This document shows positions 53,413 to 62,726 of a stretch of 64,000 bases of DNA, piece after piece. Made by a program: the position numbers and the translations under genes. The notes under the pieces were generated by a model. That model was not told the origin of the DNA. It saw nothing but the letters and a program-made list of their open reading frames with translations, and made no database searches. The stretch comes from Aureispira sp. CCB-E (GTDB lineage: Bacteria > Bacteroidota > Bacteroidia > Chitinophagales > Saprospiraceae), in assembly GCF_031326345.1 (NCBI RefSeq), contig NZ_CP133671.1:2542001-2606000 (forward strand), in the 5' to 3' direction. Position 1 is the first letter of the stretch. Every line of letters starts with the position of its first letter.

Positions 53413-54858
53413 TTAATTAGGCAGAACTTCTTGTCGAAGAACGTTCAATTTTAGCTTTAATTCATCATTTCTATAAAATAGATTCATTGTTTCAAAAGGA
53501 ATTATTTTTCCATCTGTATTGACGATATGAACACAAGATTTTTTAATTGCTCGTACATCAAAGTCATAAGCATCCATAAAATTCATGATAATAATTCTAA
53601 AAAGGTTGCTATAATTTAATTCAGGAGCAACGATATTGGGCAAACAGCAAAGTAAATCGTGAAAACCTTCTTGAACTGTATCAACCGATTGAGCCGTACT
53701 AAAAACGTCTAATATTTTTCCTTTTAGAACTTGATCGTGTTCATAAACGATGGTATTTTTAGAATTATTGAGCAAGGCTTCTGGGTCAACCAAACTAGTT
53801 AGAGGAATGACTTTGTCAGCTACTTTCAAGGCATAGCCCATCACCAACGCATCTGGATTGCAAGGCACAGGTATTAAGTCGTTGGGTTTAAAAATAGGTG
53901 CTTGTTCTAAAATTTTGCGACGAATTTCTGTATTGGTCAATCTGTCTTTGCTAGGATCAAACTCTTCTAAACGACCACTAATTTGTATGGGTTGAAAGGT
54001 CACTCCTCGAACGCATTTTTGTTTTAATGCATAGTTGATAATTGTCCCAATTTCGTCATCGTTCAAACCTTTTTGAAGGGTTACTACTAGCGTGGTAGAT
54101 AGATTGAGTTGATTGAGGTTGTCTAGTGCTTTTTGGCGAATTTTAGTCAAGTCCTTGCCTCTTAATTTCAACAATGCTTCTGGTTTAAAAGAATCAAATT
54201 GTAAGTAAATTTCGAAGCGAGGCATATAACTTGCTAAGCGTTTGGCAAACTCAAAGTCTGTTCCAATTCGAAGCCCATTGGTATTGAGCATTAGATGCTT
54301 GATGGGTTTTGATTTTGCTAAGTCTAATATTTCAAAGAATTGGGGATGAATGGTGGGTTCTCCTCCACTAATTTGAACGACATCAGGCTCTCCTTCGCTG
54401 GCAACAATGGCATCTAACATGTTGTTAATTTCCTCCAAACTTCGATGATTGCCACAGGAAGGAGAAGAACTAGCATAACAAATGGGACAGGTTAAATTGC
54501 AACGATCTGTAATTTCAATTAAGGTTAGGCAAGAATGTTGTTCGTGATCAGGACAAATCCCGCAATCATACGGACAACCGTATTTGGTCTCTGTATGAGG
54601 TTTTAAAGGATATTCTGATGCTTTGTTATAATTTCTTATTTGCTTGTAATAGGCTATATCGTCTGCAATTAATACTTTTTGGTGACCGTGTGTGGGACAA
54701 TGTTTGCTTAAATAAACATTCTCATCTTCAAAAATAACTTTGGCATTGATGGTGCGATGACATTCATTGCAAAGGCTTTGTGTATGGTCATAATAAATGT
54801 AGTTGCGCATAAGGTTGATATAGCTTGAGGGTAATGTTAAATGAATTTTCAAAAACAA
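53413..54858 (-). CDS. Radical SAM enzyme, tetraether-lipid-synthase-like (MJ0619 group)
   Basis: A 481-residue radical SAM protein. The 4Fe-4S/SAM cysteines are Cys120, Cys124 and Cys127 in DRCNLTCPICYA. N-terminal to it are two extra Cys-rich motifs: Cys30, Cys33 and Cys54 (LCNEC ... HCPTHG), and Cys95, Cys99, Cys102 and Cys110 (YGCPYDCGICPDHEQHSC), which probably hold auxiliary metal centres. This arrangement is that of the MJ0619/Tes group, whose archaeal members join lipid chain ends to form tetraethers. Neighbouring membrane genes fit a lipid or lipoprotein substrate. An in-frame ATG at 54810 is a possible alternative start. Confidence 0.85.
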   Translation of the reverse strand: MFLKIHLTLPSSYINLMRNYIYYDHTQSLCNECHRTINAKVIFEDENVYLSKHCPTHGHQKVLIADDIAYYKQIRNYNKASEYPLKPHTETKYGCPYDCGICPDHEQHSCLTLIEITDRCNLTCPICYASSSPSCGNHRSLEEINNMLDAIVASEGEPDVVQISGGEPTIHPQFFEILDLAKSKPIKHLMLNTNGLRIGTDFEFAKRLASYMPRFEIYLQFDSFKPEALLKLRGKDLTKIRQKALDNLNQLNLSTTLVVTLQKGLNDDEIGTIINYALKQKCVRGVTFQPIQISGRLEEFDPSKDRLTNTEIRRKILEQAPIFKPNDLIPVPCNPDALVMGYALKVADKVIPLTSLVDPEALLNNSKNTIVYEHDQVLKGKILDVFSTAQSVDTVQEGFHDLLCCLPNIVAPELNYSNLFRIIIMNFMDAYDFDVRAIKKSCVHIVNTDGKIIPFETMNLFYRNDELKLKLNVLRQEVLPN

Positions 54859-54896
54859 TTGGCGACCTATTGTAAAGTATAGTTTTTTCTGGACGA

Positions 54897-55667
54897 CTAC
54901 TTATTGTGTAATAATTGTTTAGGATGAAAAAATAACTGATAAAAGGTTCGACTATAGTAAAGCATTCCTAATAAACAGGTAAGTTGAATGGTACTTAGCC
55001 CAAAAGAAAATTTATAACCAGGCTTGATGAAATCAATCATAAAACGGAAAATAAAATAAGCCATTAAAAAGAATTGAAAACGAATGCCTTCTCTAAAGTT
55101 AACGTTTTTTTCAATACAAACAAAAGATAGCCAAAGCGTTCCTAAGAACAGAATTTCGTAAAGTGCTACTGGATGGCGGCGAATACCATCTCCCAAATAC
55201 AAAGCCCAAGGTAAATCAGAGGGAAGACCGTAGGTTTGTTCGTGAATTCCCATAGAAAGGCAACCTATTCGACCAATCATCATGCCCAATAGGAGGGGAT
55301 AAACAAATAAATCTCCAGAAGATCGCTTTTCTCCAATGATTTTTTTTACGATTTCAACACAAATCAAGCCCCCGAACAAGGCGCCAACAATGGTTTTGTT
55401 CAAATAAAAATAGAGTAGTCTATTTGGTGAATTAAAAAATTGAACAGGATTTTCTAAACTACCAATTAATCTAGAAAAAATGAGTGCCCCTAATGCTGCC
55501 CCAACTAATATCCAAAGCCGATTGGGTTCTGAAATAGTGTCTTTTTGTTTTCGACGTAAATACAAGAAATATTGAAACCCAATTGCAATGCCTAGCACTT
55601 CAAAAACCAAATGTGCCAATATGCTGAATGGACCAAATCTAAAAACTAAAGGAAATGTTATCTCCAT
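54897..55667 (-). CDS. Lgt-like integral membrane protein (prolipoprotein diacylglyceryl transferase family)
   Basis: A 256-residue protein with about seven transmembrane helices. It resembles Lgt in topology and in the motifs GRIGC (Arg133, equivalent to the Lgt signature Arg) and GIRRHPVALYE (Arg164). Two catalytic positions differ: the essential His of the Lgt FHGG motif is Phe98 (ALFGG), and the Asn of GRIxN is Cys136. It therefore probably does not perform the ordinary lipoprotein reaction and may use another acceptor or lipid. It starts 34 bp after the upstream gene and lies 38 bp before the radical SAM gene. Confidence 0.8.
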   Translation of the reverse strand: MEITFPLVFRFGPFSILAHLVFEVLGIAIGFQYFLYLRRKQKDTISEPNRLWILVGAALGALIFSRLIGSLENPVQFFNSPNRLLYFYLNKTIVGALFGGLICVEIVKKIIGEKRSSGDLFVYPLLLGMMIGRIGCLSMGIHEQTYGLPSDLPWALYLGDGIRRHPVALYEILFLGTLWLSFVCIEKNVNFREGIRFQFFLMAYFIFRFMIDFIKPGYKFSFGLSTIQLTCLLGMLYYSRTFYQLFFHPKQLLHNK

Positions 55668-55701
55668 GTGGTGGTTATTAATTACTTAAAAAGTTATTAG
55701 G

Positions 55702-56826
55702 CTAATAATCAAAAATGTGCTCTATCTCAATTTCTTTTTGCTCCAACTCCAAAACCAAGGCACTTAAGTTAGCAACCAGAACGACTAAGGCAACACGTTC
55801 TAATGTTTTATGGGTGGCAATGGTTTGTCTAAAAATAGCTTTAGAATACTGTTGTGGGGCTTCCCAGTTTTGGGGTACCACAACGGTCAGTAAAATCGCT
55901 GAACGATTTCCTGCAATCTCTATAATACGAGCCCCCGCTTTTATCAAAGCACATAACGAAGGGTTGAAGGCTGCATAGCGGGGCAATGTGATTAACGTAG
56001 CTTCTGGTGAAAGTACCTTTATAAGTGCCAAACCTAAGTCGTTTTGATCGACTTCGGGTGGTAGTTGGTTAATGACAACAGCGGTAACTGGTGCAGCAAC
56101 GCCATAAGCAGATTTTGTTCCCATGCCCAACAAAAAGCCATAAAAAGCTTTAAAAAGCAATTCACCACTAATAAAAACTCGACGTTCTATCTTGCGTATC
56201 CAATTCCATTCTAAGCAAGTTGTTTGAAACCAAAGCTGCCGAAATTCCTTTAAAAAAGAATAAAGATACCAAGGTTCTTTTTTTATAAAATCAACATAGC
56301 GTTGCGTATAAGCAGCATAAAAGCGATCTTCTGCCGTCATTTTAGAAGGAATGAGGTCTGTTAAACGTCCCACACTACCTTCATACAAAAGCTTGCCTCG
56401 ATACTCGATCAATGTGCTATATCCAATCACTTGGATCATTGTGTAGTATTGCTTGTTGTAAGGAAAGTAAGGGGCAATGGCTTTAGACAAAGCATGGTAG
56501 CTGTCCCAAAATTGTTCTACGTGTTGCTCATAAGGAAAATGAGTAGCGGTCTGCTGTTTAAAATAAGCGGCTTGTTCGGCAGGGCTAAAAACTAAAAACC
56601 ATTCAGGATAGGTTAAAAATGTCTGGTCACCAGGTCGTTGGTAGGCTGTTGGTGTCAAGGGCGAAACGTTTGTCGGAAACCAATCCTTGTTCAATTGTAT
56701 GGTCGGTTTTATTTTCTTTGCTCGAATTCTTGTTTTAATAAAAAAAAGAAGGAAAATAAGAGCTAAAAATAAGAGTAAAGAAAGCAATATAGGCATTGTG
56801 GTGAAAATTGGTGATGGTGTTGTCAA
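55702..56826 (-). CDS. Unknown membrane-anchored protein leading the rSAM operon
   Basis: A 374-residue protein with one strong N-terminal transmembrane helix (about residues 12-31) followed by a basic stop-transfer segment. The soluble part is rich in Tyr, Trp and Phe; it has the striking motif YQRPGDQTFLTYPEWFLVFSP cut to TFLTYPEWF here, a central region with IQVIGYSTLIEYRG and a second hydrophobic segment around ELLFKAFYGFLLGM. No family is recognised. It is the first gene of a four-gene unit with its own -7 box 12 bp upstream, so it probably works with the Lgt-like and radical SAM proteins. Confidence 0.7.
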   Translation of the reverse strand: MTTPSPIFTTMPILLSLLLFLALIFLLFFIKTRIRAKKIKPTIQLNKDWFPTNVSPLTPTAYQRPGDQTFLTYPEWFLVFSPAEQAAYFKQQTATHFPYEQHVEQFWDSYHALSKAIAPYFPYNKQYYTMIQVIGYSTLIEYRGKLLYEGSVGRLTDLIPSKMTAEDRFYAAYTQRYVDFIKKEPWYLYSFLKEFRQLWFQTTCLEWNWIRKIERRVFISGELLFKAFYGFLLGMGTKSAYGVAAPVTAVVINQLPPEVDQNDLGLALIKVLSPEATLITLPRYAAFNPSLCALIKAGARIIEIAGNRSAILLTVVVPQNWEAPQQYSKAIFRQTIATHKTLERVALVVLVANLSALVLELEQKEIEIEHIFDY

Positions 56827-56837
56827 ATCTTATGCAA

Positions 56838-56845
56838 CAAAGATA
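56838..56845 (-). promoter_or_regulatory. Bacteroidota -7 box (TATCTTTG) for the rSAM/Lgt-like operon
   Basis: TATCTTTG on the minus strand, ending 12 bp before the first start codon of the operon. It places a promoter between the operon and the hairpin terminator of the upstream gene. Confidence 0.55.
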
Positions 56846-56873
56846 CTTGTATTTAAATCAGGGCAAACAAAAC

Positions 56874-56912
56874 AATACTTCGTGTATTGTTTATAAAAAC
56901 ACACGAAGTATT
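56874..56912 (-). terminator. Hairpin terminator of the DUF3857 gene
   Basis: A perfect 12-bp stem (aatacttcgtgt at 56874-56885 with 56901-56912) and 15-nt loop, 50 bp after the preceding stop codon. It isolates the rSAM/Lgt-like operon. Confidence 0.7.
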
Positions 56913-56961
56913 ACAAATGAAAAATGATAATTAGCTAACTACTAATCTAAGAAACAATGTA

Positions 56962-58959
56962 CTAAGTTTTCTTAAAGATAATAGATTCCTTTTGTTTTCT
57001 TAGAATGGCTTCATAAAAAGCTTTTAGCTCAGGGTAGATACTACTAGGAAAATACCTTTGCTTTAATTGATAACTATACACTATTTGGATGTTTTCACCA
57101 ACAACGGATGCGCTATAACTATACTGTGCCGCTTTATTGGGCAAACGAATAATCTCAGATTGAGGCAACGATTTAACTTGATACCCTTGCGGAATTTCAA
57201 TACTCATAACAAAACTTTGCTTTTCTAATACGGGAAATTGTATGGGACAGACTCTAGTTTCTGACGTAAAGAATGCTTCGTCCAACACCTTTAGGTAAGT
57301 TGGGGTGAAACTAGCCGTTTGAGCATTTATTTTATAGTTGTTTTTGATGCGAATTAACAAATCCAATGCAACCGATTGGTGATTACCTTCCATGTTTTTA
57401 ATACTACCAGATTGAATGATTAAACCCTGATGATCCCGCTCCAATTGCTTGAAAAAACGCAGTTGATTGCCTGCTTTTTTCCACATATTGCGCAACTCAT
57501 AAGCACCATAGTCCTTTCCAACATATTGCAAGGTTCCTGTTGCCAAGCCATCCTTGGTCAATTTAATTTTAGAGACATAGTTCTTAACAAATTTTTTGTT
57601 GGGCAAATCAACCCAATTGGAGTATTCGCCTAAGCGCAATCCTTGACTGCTCAAACAATAGTAAGGCAACAAATCTAAGGTGCTGAATGGCGTATTAGCA
57701 TCCAAAAAATGAAATTTTTGATCCTTGAGTTCTACCCCTGCAATTACATAGTTAAAAGAACTGATGGATGGTTTCAAAGGATTGACAAAGCGATTTCCTG
57801 TTGTACTGAGCATGATGGGATATGCTTTTAAGCCAGCTTTTTTTAATGCAGCTACCAATAAGAGATTAACATCACTAATATTTCCAACTCCTTTGTCATA
57901 GACCATTCGAAGCGGCTTTTCACTATACATTTGCCACTTTTTGTTCCAAATGACTTTTTTTTGCAAATGCCCTAAAATCGCCAAGGCTTTTTCTTTAGGA
58001 GTTTCTAATCCTTTTGTTAGACTGTCGATGACAGGCTCTAAGAACTTAACTTCTCGCAAGTGTCGTCCAAAAGAAGCCCCTTGAAGCAGTCTCTGCCCAA
58101 CCTCTTCCCAAGAATAAGAGAGTTGTTGTTGAAAGCCGCCAGGAATTTGATAACCTGCTATATTAAAATCCAAGAAACCAATGTAGTTGAGCGAAGAACC
58201 AATAAAAGGCTCGGTTTTAAAAGCAGGAACATTAGATGCCGAAAAACGTTTGTTAATTTCGGTGTACTGATTGTTCATATCTCCGCCATTAAAATCGGAA
58301 TTGATAAGCGTACTATTTTCTTCCTTTTTAAGCTCTACCAAACCATTTGCAGTGACTTTGTAATCAATGAACTCAGGGTACATAAATTCATAAAAGGAAA
58401 ATTGAATGGGAATATAGGATTGATAGTACCAAGTGGGAAGAACAACCAGGTTCGGAGTACGGACACTATATTGTATGTCAACAATACTCCCTACATAGAC
58501 ATCTTGAGCAGCATATTTTATAATATGATAATCCTTATGGCGCTTGTCAATGATACAATCTTTTTCTTTAAGAATGGTTTTTACTACTTTATCATCTTGT
58601 AGATTATAAGTTGTAATTGTCAAGCGAGACAACTTATCAATGTTCAAATCATCACTGATAGAGATGTAAATGCTGTCTTTGGTATATTTTATGCCTTTGT
58701 TTTTGTAAATCTTAATGCGATTTCTATACGTTATATCTGCCTTAAAACCATCTGGTTCTTGTAAATCTTTATAATAAGATATTTGGGTATAGCATTCTTT
58801 TTTTAAGTAGGCAGCAGGAACACTGGTGTCGCCTTGGTAGGAGGTTGATAATAATGCTTCTTTAGATGGTGCTTTAAATGGTTTGTTTTTTTGCGCAAAA
58901 CTGGTGCTAATACTTACTAATAGGCAGGATAAGACAATGCCCAATGAATAGTACTTCAT
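56962..58959 (-). CDS. Exported DUF3857/transglutaminase-like protein, catalytic site lost
   Basis: A 665-residue protein with a signal peptide (about 1-22, ending SFAQ). The N-terminal half is a DUF3857 beta-rich domain (ITYRNRIKIYKNKGIKY, then IVDIQYSV). The middle (about 330-440) is a transglutaminase-like fold: LAILGHLQKKVIWNKKW, KGVGNISDVNLLLVAALKKAGL cut here, and FHFLDANTPF. The family's catalytic Cys (usual GDCKD) is replaced in GNISD and the His (usual FNHVI) is Tyr in FNYVIAG; only the Asp remains. It is thus probably a non-catalytic binding or assembly protein in the periplasm. Confidence 0.82.
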   Translation of the reverse strand: MKYYSLGIVLSCLLVSISTSFAQKNKPFKAPSKEALLSTSYQGDTSVPAAYLKKECYTQISYYKDLQEPDGFKADITYRNRIKIYKNKGIKYTKDSIYISISDDLNIDKLSRLTITTYNLQDDKVVKTILKEKDCIIDKRHKDYHIIKYAAQDVYVGSIVDIQYSVRTPNLVVLPTWYYQSYIPIQFSFYEFMYPEFIDYKVTANGLVELKKEENSTLINSDFNGGDMNNQYTEINKRFSASNVPAFKTEPFIGSSLNYIGFLDFNIAGYQIPGGFQQQLSYSWEEVGQRLLQGASFGRHLREVKFLEPVIDSLTKGLETPKEKALAILGHLQKKVIWNKKWQMYSEKPLRMVYDKGVGNISDVNLLLVAALKKAGLKAYPIMLSTTGNRFVNPLKPSISSFNYVIAGVELKDQKFHFLDANTPFSTLDLLPYYCLSSQGLRLGEYSNWVDLPNKKFVKNYVSKIKLTKDGLATGTLQYVGKDYGAYELRNMWKKAGNQLRFFKQLERDHQGLIIQSGSIKNMEGNHQSVALDLLIRIKNNYKINAQTASFTPTYLKVLDEAFFTSETRVCPIQFPVLEKQSFVMSIEIPQGYQVKSLPQSEIIRLPNKAAQYSYSASVVGENIQIVYSYQLKQRYFPSSIYPELKAFYEAILRKQKESIIFKKT

Positions 58960-59114
58960 GGTGAATGGTTCGGTTTAAGTTTAAGAAAGTAAAAAATGTT
59001 AAATTAAGAGCTAATTTAATGTTTATTTATAATAAAAATAAGCAAGCGAGTATAAAAAAGTATGGATAAAGTTATAAGATAACTTTAATTGTCTATTAGA
59101 TTGACAGCCTACAA

Positions 59115-62100
59115 CTAAAACAAAAGACCATCTAATTTTTTGCTGAATAACTGATCTAGTATTTTAATTAAATGTGGTAGCTGCTCGACTGGACGTAGCT
59201 CTCGTTTAGGGGATTTGAATACGGTGTCCTCTAGATGAGTCGGAGAGTAGGTCCTTCTAGGCTTTTTGTATTGTTGGAAAAAGTTTTTTCGATGTACTTC
59301 TTCAGGAGTAGGTTGTTGGTTAGGACTTGCTTGAACCCAATAAGTATATTTATTATCTGCGTTAATAATACGATGCCAACCACCTTCTTGGTCAAAATAG
59401 ATGTTAGCGCCTAGACCATTGATTAATAACTCAATTCCTAGTAAAATGTCATCTTTGTGTTCTTTTTTCTGCTCGGGTTTCCAGCGATTTTTATCTTCCA
59501 AAGAGAACGGTTTTTTGTGGTATTGGCGTGCTTTGACTTTGGGAGTAGCATTTTCTTCTTCTGTTTCCAGAGCATCTACCATTTTATTATAAATCGCCTC
59601 ATTATACCATACCGTACGTGCTGTCCATTCAAACGATTTTTCTTTACAAATATCAATATAGTATTGCAATAAACGTTGAGGATGTTGACCATAAATGCCT
59701 AAATAGATTCCGCCACTGTCTTCTCGAAGCATTCCATACAATTCCAATTTAAGATCAAAATAATCCTTTTCCCACTGTTCCATTTTTTTATAAACAGTGG
59801 TATTTAGAGTAGCTAGTCCCATTGATGTTAGTGCCATGTCTAACTCGTAATTTTCAATAATTTTTCGATGCTGCTCAAACTTATCTTCTAATGCCAAGAA
59901 ATTGGTATACTGCAATGATTTTTTTTCATCTGCCCAGAATCCTTTGGCATTTTTGCGTTTAGAACGTTTTAGAATGTCCAATTCACTCAACAAGCGAACA
60001 TAAAATTTCCCTTCAAAGAGCTGAACAATGTTTTGACGCAACTCGCTGGCAAAATCCATGTATTCGTTTTGAGTCAACTCTTCTAGCATCAATTCTAGTT
60101 TGAGAGGATCGGCTTCAATATCAATAACTAATGCCTCGTCTTGAATGTCAACAGCAATGACTAATTTTTCATCAAAACTATATTGATTCAATTGGTGGGC
60201 TAGTGGGATAATAAGAATCTCTCTAAGCGTTCGTTGCAATGCTCTTGCGCCATATTTGGGATTGTACCCTGTTGCACACAAAAAGTCGTACAAGTCACTA
60301 GATAGTTTAAACTCCAAGTTTCTATGCAAGATTCCTTCCCGTTTCTTAAATATCTCTAGTTCTCTTTCAACCACAAATCGAACAACATCTTGGGTCAAAG
60401 AATAAAAAGGAACCACTTGATCAATTCTATTAAAAATTTCAGGACGGAAATAGCGACGGACTTCATTGGTGAAGTGTTCGGCTTCTCTTTTTTCTGTCTT
60501 ATCTTCTACCCAACCGATGTCATTATTTTGAAGCTTTTTAGCACCAATATTAGAAGTCATGATAATAATAGAACTACAGAAATTAACAACTTTCCCTTGG
60601 CTATCGGTCAAGCGGCCTTCACCCAAAATTTGCAAGAGCAAATCATTGAATAAAGGATGTGCTTTTTCTAATTCATCAAATAACAAAACACAGAAAGGTT
60701 CTCGTCGAACGGCAGAAGTCAGTAAACCATCTGAAAAATAGCTCTCTCCAGTTAGTCGAGTAACAGCATAAGGAGTAGAATATTCACTCATGTCAAAGCG
60801 AATCATTTTGTCCCTACTTCCAAACATAAACTGCGCTAAAACTTTTGCCATTTCTGTTTTTCCAACACCTGTAGGTCCAACAAAAAGCATGGAGGCAATG
60901 GGTTTACCTTGGCGCAAGAGCGCTGTTTTGACAGAGGCTAAGATGTCAACTAAAATACCTACGGCATGATTTTGCCCAAAGACATTGCTATGAAAAAAAT
61001 GCTCAACAGAAGGCAAATCCATGGGAATCGAAGGGTCTACCATAAAAGCAGGCATTCCTGTTTCCTCACAAAATGCTTGGATAACTTCTGTTCGGTTTAA
61101 AACATACAACTGTTTTTGTTGCTGCATTTTTTTCTGTTTCGCTTTAGAACCAATAAGAATACTCTCTAAAAATCGGATTGGTTTTCCAGGGAAGCCAGAA
61201 TAAGGCGTATAACGTTTGTTCAGTCGAATGGTTTCTTTAATGGCTTCGTGTTCAATAACTATTTTCTCTGTATGAGCAATGTGTTCCACCTTCTGAAGGA
61301 TAATCGACTCTAAGGCGGTACTGCTTTGTGGTTCTGATAATTGAATTATTTGAAAATTATTAACATAGTTAGGACTACGCGCTTCTATTCGTGCAAACTC
61401 TTCGTCGGTACATTCTGAAATAATAATGATTTCACCTCGTGCAATATATTCCCTCAAATAATCTGCAATACTAACACTATTACCTTGGTATTGACCAACT
61501 TCAAAGAGTTCTAATAAATTTCTAATGAATAAAACATCACCTCTTTGAGTCAATTCTTTGCAAAGCAACGTTAAGTTTTCTTGCCAACCCACATTTCCAC
61601 TCAACTCTTTAATCAAAGTAGAAGCAGTTGTTTCCCAAATAGTAGGAGAAAGTTTGAAGCGTTTGCGTTGATGTGCCAGTTCCCAGACCAAAGTACTCTT
61701 TCCAACTCCAGAACGACCTACAATCAAAACATTTTTGTTGTATCTACCAGTAACAATATCGGCTAGTTGTGTCAGTTCTTTTTCATACCCAAAAAGAGAT
61801 GGAGTGTCAATTAAGACTTTCTGAGCAACTTTAGGCAATAATTCCTTTTTCTTTTCTTCTTGCAAGGAAGCAATTTCACTAGGTGTATAAGTACGCAAAT
61901 CTAGCAGCTCTGTACTTAGAGTTGTTTTTTCAAACCACAAGGTAGAGATAACATCTTGCAGCAAGTTCAACCGTTGTTTACGCATAAAATCCAAGCGAAT
62001 GGCTTCTTGAACAGCAGTTTCAATTTCGGCTACTTCTGTTGTAAACGCTTCTACACCCAGTGCAGGAACAATAGCCCAAAAACCTTGGTGATGTGTTTGT

Positions 62101-62399
62101 ATGAAGTAATCAAAAGTGACCTCTAAATTTCGAAACGCAATTTGGGATTTACCTGCTTTGAAATGAACGTTTACTTTCTTTTGTTCGAAATCTCCTTGAA
62201 CGTAATAGTCCAGTAAAGTGTCATATTCTCCTTTGTCCAATAATTTATCTTGATAACTATCGCCAAATTTTCCAGCCATCATAGGAGCGGGAATATTGAC
62301 CCAAAGCACCCCATTATCTAGTATAGGGGTAGTAATAATATCAGGATTATGCTCCATTTGGAGTTGAACAATGTGAAAGGGTAGTTTTATCTTTTGCAT
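59115..62399 (-). CDS. ClpB-like double AAA+ ATPase with degenerate first domain
   Basis: A 1094-residue protein with two AAA+ modules in the ClpA/ClpB order. The N-domain (1-200) is unlike ClpB's. NBD1 keeps Walker A GRSGVGKS (228-235), but Walker B is VLFIRN (289-294, where ClpB has FIDE), the sensor-1 strand reads IISEC, and the arginine-finger region is VNNF instead of ERRF. NBD2 is intact: Walker A GPTGVGKT (508-515), Walker B LLFDELE (572-578), sensor TSN (615-617), Arg658 in FNRID, and sensor 2 GYNPKYGARALQRTL (711-725). No long ClpB M-domain coil is evident. The last about 340 residues match nothing I recognise. Confidence 0.88.
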   Translation of the reverse strand: MQKIKLPFHIVQLQMEHNPDIITTPILDNGVLWVNIPAPMMAGKFGDSYQDKLLDKGEYDTLLDYYVQGDFEQKKVNVHFKAGKSQIAFRNLEVTFDYFIQTHHQGFWAIVPALGVEAFTTEVAEIETAVQEAIRLDFMRKQRLNLLQDVISTLWFEKTTLSTELLDLRTYTPSEIASLQEEKKKELLPKVAQKVLIDTPSLFGYEKELTQLADIVTGRYNKNVLIVGRSGVGKSTLVWELAHQRKRFKLSPTIWETTASTLIKELSGNVGWQENLTLLCKELTQRGDVLFIRNLLELFEVGQYQGNSVSIADYLREYIARGEIIIISECTDEEFARIEARSPNYVNNFQIIQLSEPQSSTALESIILQKVEHIAHTEKIVIEHEAIKETIRLNKRYTPYSGFPGKPIRFLESILIGSKAKQKKMQQQKQLYVLNRTEVIQAFCEETGMPAFMVDPSIPMDLPSVEHFFHSNVFGQNHAVGILVDILASVKTALLRQGKPIASMLFVGPTGVGKTEMAKVLAQFMFGSRDKMIRFDMSEYSTPYAVTRLTGESYFSDGLLTSAVRREPFCVLLFDELEKAHPLFNDLLLQILGEGRLTDSQGKVVNFCSSIIIMTSNIGAKKLQNNDIGWVEDKTEKREAEHFTNEVRRYFRPEIFNRIDQVVPFYSLTQDVVRFVVERELEIFKKREGILHRNLEFKLSSDLYDFLCATGYNPKYGARALQRTLREILIIPLAHQLNQYSFDEKLVIAVDIQDEALVIDIEADPLKLELMLEELTQNEYMDFASELRQNIVQLFEGKFYVRLLSELDILKRSKRKNAKGFWADEKKSLQYTNFLALEDKFEQHRKIIENYELDMALTSMGLATLNTTVYKKMEQWEKDYFDLKLELYGMLREDSGGIYLGIYGQHPQRLLQYYIDICKEKSFEWTARTVWYNEAIYNKMVDALETEEENATPKVKARQYHKKPFSLEDKNRWKPEQKKEHKDDILLGIELLINGLGANIYFDQEGGWHRIINADNKYTYWVQASPNQQPTPEEVHRKNFFQQYKKPRRTYSPTHLEDTVFKSPKRELRPVEQLPHLIKILDQLFSKKLDGLLF

Positions 62400-62726
62400 G
62401 TAATAATCTATTGATTTGAGAATCTTAATTCTTCTCTTTTCAGGATTGTATAGAAACTAGAACTAAGTAGGGCAACTTTGTAAATATACAAGATTTAAAA
62501 AGAACCAATGCGAAGTTGCTGGATGAATTAAAACAAATATAAATAAAAGAATAAAGAAGGATAAATCAAATTTTTATTTACATTTGGGGGCATTTTAAGC
62601 AAGTCTACAACTAGATAAAATATATTATGTCAATTAATGCCTTGAGCAACAATTTTTTAATGATGTCAAAATAGTGTGTAGATACTTAAATAGTATTTTT
62701 TTAAATTTTATATAAAAACTAAAACC
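62400..62726. other. 327-bp divergent intergenic region
   Basis: AT-rich sequence between two divergent start codons. It must hold both promoters, but no TAnnTTTG box or hairpin stood out, and no gene is seen. Confidence 0.55.

Noticed and set aside
58060-58602. A 180-codon plus-strand frame opposite the DUF3857 gene.
   Set aside because: The minus-strand protein has a signal peptide and family motifs over this span; the plus-strand translation has none.
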